Shown here piece after piece: positions 47,479 through 53,671 of a DNA stretch of 64,000 bases. The DNA lies in NCBI RefSeq assembly GCF_003725545.1, contig NZ_RJLN01000032.1, positions 1 through 64,000 of the forward strand, given 5' to 3'. A model generated the notes under the pieces. The model did no database searches. It saw only the letters and a list, made by a program, of their open reading frames with translations, and had not been told where the DNA came from. This DNA is from Micromonospora solifontis. GTDB taxonomy: Bacteria > Actinomycetota > Actinomycetes > Mycobacteriales > Micromonosporaceae. The translations under genes and the position numbers were made by a program. Within the stretch, counting starts at the first letter, position 1; the number at the start of each line of letters is the position of its first letter.

Positions 47479-48407
47479 CGGCAATGCTGACCACGACCTT
47501 CGCCATGAGTCGCTACGGCAGCGGCAACGGGCTGCTCTGCACCGCCCCGTCCACCGCCGCGCTCACCGACCTCGACCCACTGGTCACCGTCCGGCTGCTG
47601 CGCGAGTCGGGGTTCATCGTGTTCCGCGGCTTCCGGGCCGACCTGGAACTCTTCTCCGCCCTGGTGCACGCCGTCTCCGGCCGGATCACCCTGGACCCGG
47701 CCCGCGAGTTCCACGGCGGGGACGTCGCGCAGAAGGTGGACGCCGGCACGGACGCGGTCGGGCTGCACATCGAGAACGGCAACAGCCCGTTCGCCCCCGA
47801 CCTGACCTGGTTCTTCTGCGAGAAGGCGGCCGCCGAGGGCTCGGAGACCACGGTGTGCGACGGCTACCGGGTCTGGGACGGGTTCAGCGCGGAGGCCCGG
47901 GCGCAGTTCGGCGCGCAGGACATCGCCTACAGCCGCCGGGTGGAGGAGGACCGCTGGAAGGCGTTCGTCGCGCACCAGCTCGGCGACGCCAAGCCGGCCG
48001 ACGAGATCACCGTGGACGACATGCGGGCGCTGGCCACCGGGCCGGGCCGGACCGTGATCGAGCCGCTGGACGGCGGCGCGATCCGCTACGAGTTCCAGGT
48101 GCCGGCCGCGCACCCGACCCTGTTCGGCTCCCGGCTGGCGTTCGCCAACAGCATCCTCGGCCCGTCCTACAACTACGAGAAGCCGCGGATCACCTTCGCC
48201 GACGGCACCGAGTTCTCCGCCGAGCTGATGCGCGAGGTGGAGGAGACCACGGCGGCCCTCACCGAGGATCTGGCCTGGCAGGATGGGGACGTGGCGCTCA
48301 TCGACAACACCCGGGTGATGCACGGGCGGCGGCGGATCCTCGACCCGGCCCGCACCATCTACAACGCGCAGAGCTACCTGTCCGACGAGCTCCGCGCGGC
48401 GGCATGA
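47475..48407 (+). CDS. Fe(II)/2-oxoglutarate oxygenase, TauD family
   Basis: 310 residues. TauD-like RESGFIVFRGF near the N terminus, the first metal triad pair as HIE in GLHIENGNSPFAPDL, the distal His in NTRVMHGRR and the 2OG-binding Arg a few residues later (LDPARTIYNAQ). HxE rather than HxD is allowed for hydroxylases in this family. It likely hydroxylates or desaturates a small or carrier-bound intermediate of this operon. ATG 47475 overlaps the ligase stop; an internal ATG at 47484 is possible. The stop overlaps the SRPBCC start. Confidence 0.85.
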   Translation: MTAMLTTTFAMSRYGSGNGLLCTAPSTAALTDLDPLVTVRLLRESGFIVFRGFRADLELFSALVHAVSGRITLDPAREFHGGDVAQKVDAGTDAVGLHIENGNSPFAPDLTWFFCEKAAAEGSETTVCDGYRVWDGFSAEARAQFGAQDIAYSRRVEEDRWKAFVAHQLGDAKPADEITVDDMRALATGPGRTVIEPLDGGAIRYEFQVPAAHPTLFGSRLAFANSILGPSYNYEKPRITFADGTEFSAELMREVEETTAALTEDLAWQDGDVALIDNTRVMHGRRRILDPARTIYNAQSYLSDELRAAA

Positions 48408-48889
48408 CGGAGGCCGTCCAGGAGCGGATCACGGTCCGGGCGCCGGCCGCCGCGGTGTACGCGGCGGTCAGCGACGTCCGGCGGATGGGCGAATGGAGCC
48501 CGGAGTGCGTCGGCGCCACGCTCGACGACCCGGGCTTCCCGCTCACCGTGGGCAGCACCTTCCGCGGCCACAACCGGCTGGGCCGGTGGCGCTCCTGGAC
48601 CACCCGGTGCACGGTGACGGCGGCCGAGCCCGGCCGCTGCTTCGCCTTCGACGTGCGGCTGGGCGGCACGCTGGTGTCCAGTTGGCGCTTCGACCTGACC
48701 TCCGCCCCGGACGGCACCGGGACGGAGGTCGTCCAGTCGTGGTGGGACCGGCGCGGATCGGCCCGACGCCGGGTCTCCGCCCTGACGTCGGGGGTCCGCG
48801 ACCGGTCCCGGCACAACCGCGACGGGATGCGGCGGACGCTCGCGGCGCTGAAGGTCAGCGTCGAGTCCGCAGCACCGCCTCACCGTTGA
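48404..48889 (+). CDS. SRPBCC-fold protein (polyketide cyclase/dehydrase-like)
   Basis: 161 residues. ERITVRAPAAAVYAAVSDVRRMGEWSPE is the typical start of the START/SRPBCC fold, followed by alternating strands and a C-terminal helix. Members bind hydrophobic ligands and include aromatase/cyclases, but many have no known chemistry; no catalytic residues can be named here. Last gene of the six-gene operon. Its 3' end overlaps the convergent haloperoxidase gene by 35 bases. Confidence 0.75.
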   Translation: MTEAVQERITVRAPAAAVYAAVSDVRRMGEWSPECVGATLDDPGFPLTVGSTFRGHNRLGRWRSWTTRCTVTAAEPGRCFAFDVRLGGTLVSSWRFDLTSAPDGTGTEVVQSWWDRRGSARRRVSALTSGVRDRSRHNRDGMRRTLAALKVSVESAAPPHR

Positions 48890-50390
48890 TGTGCCGCTGC
48901 ACGAACTCGTACGCGTGATCGCCGATCTTCCGACCGATGTCCCACGAGGCGCGGATGGCGGGCAGGAAGTGCACCCCGCCGTAGTAGCGGCTCATCCCGC
49001 AGTCGTGCAGCCAGTCGGTCCAGGTGTCCCAGCTCAGCACGAGGTCCTGGCGCGGGGTGACGCCCGGTTCGATCACCGAGGAGCCGGCCTTCCGCTCGTA
49101 CCGGAACTGCACCTGGTCGGTGCCGAGGAACCGGCGGGCCGCCTGCGCCTGGGCGGTGCAGAGGGAGGTCGAGCCGGACGGATACTCGGGGTGGTCGGGC
49201 ACCGGCAGATAGCTGCGCCACTGCTCGGCGGGCAGGTCGCGGACGGTGCCCTTGCCGGGGCCGCCCCAGGCGGTCACCGTCCTGCCCTGGTAGACGTGGC
49301 GGATCGCGCTGAACGGGCGCACCGCGTCGTAGACGTTCTTGTTCCACCAGATCGCGGTGGCGGCGTCCCAGGTGGCGGTCTCCACCACGGCGTGCAGGTG
49401 CACCCAGGCGTCCAGGCCCAGCCCGGCGTTCTGGATGGCCTGCCCGACCGCGATGCCGAGGCTCTCGAACTTGTTGTCGAAGAACTCGGCGATCATCTTC
49501 TGCTTGTCGGTGAGCCCGGCGGAGGTGGCGAGGATGTCGTCCACCTGCTTCTTGTACGCGGCCTTGTTTCGGTGGTTGCTGGCGGTCGGTATCGGCGCCC
49601 GGACCTCCTCGAGGTCGGTGAAGCTCAGCGGGGCGACGTGCTGCAGCTGCGGGGTGACGAACTGCTGCACCTGGAATATGCCGTTGCCCTTGGTGACGAT
49701 GGCCGGCTGCCAGCGCGAGGCGTCGATCAGGTCGTAGGCGGTGTTCTTGGGCCGGTAGCCGGTGTAGTCGGAGTACGGCCGCCGGTTGTAGACCTGGCCG
49801 CCGTAGTCGCCGAGCTGGTTCATGCCGTCGTGCTCGCGGAAGGCCGCGACGCCCTTGCCGGCCAGGTTGCCGATACCGACCGGGGTGCTCGGGTCGGTGC
49901 TCCCGTCGGCCGGGTCCAGGCCGACCGACTGCAGCATGGCCCGCCAGGTCTGGTTGTGCTGCGGCAGGATGCTGTTGAACGCGTGGTATGAGGCGTACAG
50001 GATGGCGATGTTCTTGTTGCGGTTGGTCTCCGCCTCGGCGCGCGGCCGCCGGGGCAGCTGGGTGTAGATGCCCACCGCCGTCGGGTGGTAGGGGGCGATC
50101 GCGTCGAACCAGGAGAGTTCCAGCATGTGCGCCCACCGGATGATCAGGGTGGCGTCGCCCTGTCCGACGGCGGTGACGACCACCGGGCCGGCGAACGGCC
50201 CGAGCACCTCCTCGGCCGCGTTGCCCTTGTCGAAGTCGAACGGTGGCGTATCGGCGGCGGTGGACGGCGCGGCCGAGGCGGCGCTGGTGCCGCCGAGGGC
50301 CAGGCCGGCGCCGGCGCCGGCCGCGCCGAGTAGCACCGCACGGCGGGAGGTGGCGTGCTGGCGCACCCGGGCCAGCCAGTAGTCCTGCAT
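48855..50390 (-). CDS. Vanadium-dependent haloperoxidase, Tat-exported
   Basis: 511 residues. A twin-arginine-like signal (TSRRAVLLG, then a hydrophobic Ala/Gly run to about residue 42) suggests folded export. The vanadate site is readable by comparison with the fungal chloroperoxidase: K351 and R358 (K-x6-R as 353/360), PSG with S405-G406, R468 and H474 (SRYYGGVHF, spaced 6 as 490/496). The position of the fungal acid-base His404 is S407 (HPEYPSGST), a change I recall from streptomycete terpenoid chloroperoxidases. The enzyme uses peroxide to oxidise halide for chlorination or cyclisation. The ATG follows GAAGGA. It ends head-on into the SRPBCC gene. Confidence 0.88.
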   Translation of the reverse strand: MQDYWLARVRQHATSRRAVLLGAAGAGAGLALGGTSAASAAPSTAADTPPFDFDKGNAAEEVLGPFAGPVVVTAVGQGDATLIIRWAHMLELSWFDAIAPYHPTAVGIYTQLPRRPRAEAETNRNKNIAILYASYHAFNSILPQHNQTWRAMLQSVGLDPADGSTDPSTPVGIGNLAGKGVAAFREHDGMNQLGDYGGQVYNRRPYSDYTGYRPKNTAYDLIDASRWQPAIVTKGNGIFQVQQFVTPQLQHVAPLSFTDLEEVRAPIPTASNHRNKAAYKKQVDDILATSAGLTDKQKMIAEFFDNKFESLGIAVGQAIQNAGLGLDAWVHLHAVVETATWDAATAIWWNKNVYDAVRPFSAIRHVYQGRTVTAWGGPGKGTVRDLPAEQWRSYLPVPDHPEYPSGSTSLCTAQAQAARRFLGTDQVQFRYERKAGSSVIEPGVTPRQDLVLSWDTWTDWLHDCGMSRYYGGVHFLPAIRASWDIGRKIGDHAYEFVQRHINGEAVLRTRR

Positions 50391-50925
50391 GTGTCGTCCT
50401 TCATGGGGAGGGCGCCGGTGGACCGGCGCGGGCGGGATCGTGGACCGGGTCGCCCGCCGGTCGGCGGATCACGCCGGGAGGAGGACCCGACCGGCGGTTT
50501 GCGGCGTGGGTGGAAGCGACGCCGGGCCGGACGATCGGGTGGCGGGCGGAGGTCCGATGAGGACGGTCGGGCTGATGCGGACAGCGGGACCGACGGGGGG
50601 CGGCGTGGTGACCACCCTTGCGCGATTCCCATCCTGGGAGTGAGTGCCATCACTGTCTTCTCCCAGATTGCTGCCCGGTCCGGGCTGCGCGAACCGTGTC
50701 CGAACGACCCGCCGCCCGCTGTCCGACCGGCCAGGGTTACCCGCCGGTCGGCATCCCGGGCGGGGCGTCCGCGTCCGGTCGATAGGGGCTGCCGCCCGCT
50801 GGCTAGGGGTTGTCCGCGCTGGTCCGGTGCGTTTGGCTGACATCGACGCAGGCGCACCGTCCGACATGGACGGACAGGCGCATCGCCCGCCCCGGTGGGG
50901 CGGCCGTACCCCGGGGAGGGATCGC
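50391..50925. other. Divergent gene-free region (haloperoxidase / SnoaL-like gene)
   Basis: About 535 bases between two divergent starts. It contains shared element C on the minus strand (50651-50673). No RNA gene or hairpin stands out. It also marks the border between the halogenase cluster and the aromatic-tailoring island. Confidence 0.5.
50651..50673 (-). promoter_or_regulatory. Shared upstream element, copy C (before the haloperoxidase gene)
   Basis: On the minus strand CAGCAATCTGGGAGAAGAC plus AGTG, two mismatches from copy A over 22 bases. It ends 260 bases before the haloperoxidase ATG, farther than the other two copies, so a longer leader is implied if it is a promoter element. Confidence 0.5.
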
Positions 50926-51333
50926 ATGACGGAACGGGTCGAGGCGGTCGTGGAGGCGCTCTACGACGGCTTGAAGCGGATGGACGCGCCGGCGGTGGTC
51001 AGCCTCTTCCACCCGGACGCGGAGATCGTCACCCCGAAGTCCCTGCCGTGGTCCACCGGCCACTACAGCGGGCTGGACGGGGCGATGCAGTACTTCACCG
51101 GGGCGCTGGAGCTGCTCGACGACAACCGGTTCGACGTCGAGGAGATCCGGGTCTCCGGCGACGACTGGGCCGCGGCCATCGGGATGTGGTACGGCCACTT
51201 CCGCAGCGGCGGCGAATTCAACGTGCGCTTCGTGCACTTCTGGACCCTGCGCGACGGCAAGGTGATCAAGGGCGAGGGCATCTCCGACACCGACGGCATC
51301 GTCCGCGCCAGCCGGGGCGAGCAGGTGAGCTGA
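50926..51333 (+). CDS. SnoaL-like / NTF2-fold protein
   Basis: 135 residues. ALYDGLKRMDAPAVVSLFHPDAEI, then FTGALELLDDNRFDVEEI and FVHFWTLRDGKVI are typical of the SnoaL-like NTF2 fold. Members act as cyclases or hydroxylases on aromatic polyketides or are of unknown function. The ATG 50926 has GGGGAGGG upstream. Convergent with the tandem cyclase gene; a strong two-sided hairpin separates them. Confidence 0.78.
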   Translation: MTERVEAVVEALYDGLKRMDAPAVVSLFHPDAEIVTPKSLPWSTGHYSGLDGAMQYFTGALELLDDNRFDVEEIRVSGDDWAAAIGMWYGHFRSGGEFNVRFVHFWTLRDGKVIKGEGISDTDGIVRASRGEQVS

Positions 51334-51345
51334 GCAGGCCGACGC

Positions 51346-51376
51346 GCGCCCGACCCGTCACCGACGGGTCGGGCGC
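51346..51376. terminator. Perfect bidirectional terminator hairpin
   Basis: A 14-bp perfect stem (51346-51359 with 51363-51376) with a 3-base loop sits midway between the stops of two convergent genes (51333 and 51421). Confidence 0.75.
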
Positions 51377-51420
51377 GGTCGCGTCCCGGCTGCCGGGCTG
51401 CCGCCGGGTTCACCGACGCG

Positions 51421-52089
51421 TCAGTCTTCGGCGCGCCAGCGGTAGAAGACGGTGGCCACCGAGTCCTGCGGGCCCCGCCAGCTCTCCGGCCGGTACGGCT
51501 CGACGTACGGGGCGAGTTCCGCTATCAGCTTGCCGAAGGCCGGCCTCTGCTCGTGCTGGTGGCGGAGCTGCTCGGCGGTCGCGGCGTCCTGCTCGATCAG
51601 GTGCACGAACACGTCGTCGATCGAGTAGAGGTAGCGGGCGGCGACGCCCAGCTCGCGCGGGAGCGGCCCGGCGTCGGACTCGGCGAAGATCCGCGCCACG
51701 TCCGCCTCGGCGCCCGGTTTGATCCGCTGGACGACGACGGTCAGCGTGGTGTCCCCGGGCGCCGTGCCGTCCTCCGGCGCCCAGCGGTAGAACTCCTTCG
51801 CCACCGAGTCGGACGGGTTCTTCCAGTACCTCGGGTACGGCGTCACGTACGGGCCGATGGCCTCGGCGATCTTCTGGAACGCGGGCAGGCCCCGGGTCTG
51901 CCCCGAGATTTTCGGATCCTGCCTGCGCTCGATGACGTGCAGGTAGAGGTCGTGGTGGGAGAGCAGGATCCGGCCGATGACCCCGAGATCCTGCGGCCGG
52001 GTGGTCCGGTCGTAGTACCCGAAGACGTCACCGACCGTGCCCTCGCTGCCGGGGACCATGCGACAGACGATCACGTTACGGAAGACCAT
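51421..52089 (-). CDS. Tandem TcmI-like polyketide cyclase
   Basis: 222 residues made of two copies of an about 105-residue ferredoxin-like domain. Each copy has an RDxxY/LYLHVIE- or FVHLIE-like strand and ends in a matched tail (DSVAKEFYRW and DSVATVFYRW), so an internal duplication is evident. TcmI-type cyclases close the last ring of aromatic polyketides. Last gene of a four-gene row led by the ABM-ABM-flavin fusion; starts 38 bases after the P450 stop. Confidence 0.82.
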   Translation of the reverse strand: MVFRNVIVCRMVPGSEGTVGDVFGYYDRTTRPQDLGVIGRILLSHHDLYLHVIERRQDPKISGQTRGLPAFQKIAEAIGPYVTPYPRYWKNPSDSVAKEFYRWAPEDGTAPGDTTLTVVVQRIKPGAEADVARIFAESDAGPLPRELGVAARYLYSIDDVFVHLIEQDAATAEQLRHQHEQRPAFGKLIAELAPYVEPYRPESWRGPQDSVATVFYRWRAED

Positions 52090-52127
52090 GGCTGCTCCTT
52101 GGGTGGGATCGGAAGGCGGACGGGGGC

Positions 52128-53351
52128 TCAGGCGGCGAAGGTGACCGGTAGTTCCAGCAGGCCCCGGAACGGCGACGCCGCCGGCAGCCGGCGTACCTCG
52201 GCGGCCGGTACGGCCAGGCGCAGCCCGGGCAGCCGGCGCAGCAGCGCCCCGAGACCGATCTGCGCCTCCATCCGGGCCAGCGACACCCCGAGGCAGTAGT
52301 GGACGCCGTGGCCGAAGCCGAGGTGCGGGCCGCGCACGCGGCGGATGTCCAGCCGGTCCGGGTCGGCGAAGTGCGCCGGGTCGTGGTTCGCCGCGTTGAT
52401 CACCACGCCGACGATCGCGCCCCGCGGGACCGTGCCGCCCGGGTACTCGACGTCCTCGGTGGCGATCCGCGGGCTGGCCACCGGCAGCGGGCCGTCGAAG
52501 CGGAGCAGCTCCTCGATCGCCGACGGCAGCAGCTGCGGCGTGGTACGCAGCAGTTCGAGCTGCTCGGGATGGGTGAGCAGGGCGAGCACGGCGTTGCCGA
52601 GGAAGTCGGCGGTGGTCTGGTGCCCGGCGAACAGCAGCAGGAACGTGGTGGCGACGACCTCCGCCTCGGACAGCGCCGCGTCGTCGTCGCAGGCCGCGAT
52701 CAGGGCGCCGATCAGGTCGTCGTCCGGGCGCGCCCGCTTGGCCCGGACCAGGTCGGCGAGGTAGTGGTGCAGTCGCAGCTGGGCGTCCTGCACCGCCGCC
52801 CGCTCCTCCTCCGCGCTGCGACCGGAGGAGCCGGAGGTCCGGATCACCTGGGTCCAGTCCAGCACCCGGCCGTGGTCGGCCGGCGGGATGCCGAGCAGTT
52901 CGCAGATCACCGTCATCGGCAGCGGTATCGCGAAGTCGTGCATCAGCTCGGACCGGCCGTGCGGTAGCACCTTGTCGAGCAGGTCGTCCACGATCCGGGC
53001 GACCCGGGGCCGGAGCGCCTCGATGCGGCGCGGCGCGAACGCCTGCGACACGATCCGGCGCAGCCGGGTGTGTTCCGGCGGGTCCGCGTTGAGCATGTTC
53101 CGGTTCAGCCCGGCCGAGTTCGGCCCGAAGATCCGCAGGTAGTGCTGGCCGGGCCCGTAGAGGTCCTTGGAGAGCCGGGGGTCGGTCAGCGCGACCCGGG
53201 CGTCGTCGAACCGGGTGATCAGGTACTGGTCGAACCGGCCGCTGACCGGGCACACCGGCCGGTCGGTCCGCAGTCGGGCGAAGGTGGGGTACGGGTCGGC
53301 GGCGAACTCGTCGCTGTACAGCTCCCGGCCGGGCACCGCGTCTTCGGTCAT
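52128..53351 (-). CDS. Cytochrome P450
   Basis: 407 residues, class I bacterial length. I-helix LFAGHQTTADF (AGxxT kept), the ExxR pair in EELLRFDG, and the heme loop FGHGVHYCLG with C353. It hydroxylates or couples rings using a separate ferredoxin; no ferredoxin gene lies in the window. The ATG overlaps the end of the ABM gene by 4 bases, so the two are translationally coupled. Confidence 0.92.
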   Translation of the reverse strand: MTEDAVPGRELYSDEFAADPYPTFARLRTDRPVCPVSGRFDQYLITRFDDARVALTDPRLSKDLYGPGQHYLRIFGPNSAGLNRNMLNADPPEHTRLRRIVSQAFAPRRIEALRPRVARIVDDLLDKVLPHGRSELMHDFAIPLPMTVICELLGIPPADHGRVLDWTQVIRTSGSSGRSAEEERAAVQDAQLRLHHYLADLVRAKRARPDDDLIGALIAACDDDAALSEAEVVATTFLLLFAGHQTTADFLGNAVLALLTHPEQLELLRTTPQLLPSAIEELLRFDGPLPVASPRIATEDVEYPGGTVPRGAIVGVVINAANHDPAHFADPDRLDIRRVRGPHLGFGHGVHYCLGVSLARMEAQIGLGALLRRLPGLRLAVPAAEVRRLPAASPFRGLLELPVTFAA

Positions 53352-53671
53352 CTCGACTGCTCCTGGGGCTCGCCGCTGACGCTGTGCAGCACCTGGTAGG
53401 TGTTCCGGTGGGCGGACTCGCGCAGCTCGCGGATGATCCGCAGCAGCCGGTCCCGGTGTGCGCTGCGGCCGAAGGCGTCCAGCCGGTCCCGGTCGGCCCA
53501 GTCGCTGATGATCAGGTAGCTGCGCGGGTCGTCGGCGTCGCGGACCAGGTCCTGGTGCAGGCAGCCGTCCAGCGTCCGGATCTCCTCGGCCGCCGCCCGC
53601 CATTCCGCCTCGAACCGCTCCTCGCAGCCGGGTCGGGCGCGCATCGCCAGCACCGTGCGGACCCGGGTCAT
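53348..53671 (-). CDS. ABM-family monooxygenase
   Basis: 107 residues with the antibiotic-biosynthesis-monooxygenase fold: RTVLAMRARPGCEERFEAEWRAAA at the start, LDGCLHQDLVRDADDPRSYLIISDWAD in the middle. Such cofactor-free enzymes oxidise phenols to quinones with O2. It overlaps the fusion gene upstream and the P450 downstream by 4 bases each. Confidence 0.85.
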   Translation of the reverse strand: MTRVRTVLAMRARPGCEERFEAEWRAAAEEIRTLDGCLHQDLVRDADDPRSYLIISDWADRDRLDAFGRSAHRDRLLRIIRELRESAHRNTYQVLHSVSGEPQEQSR

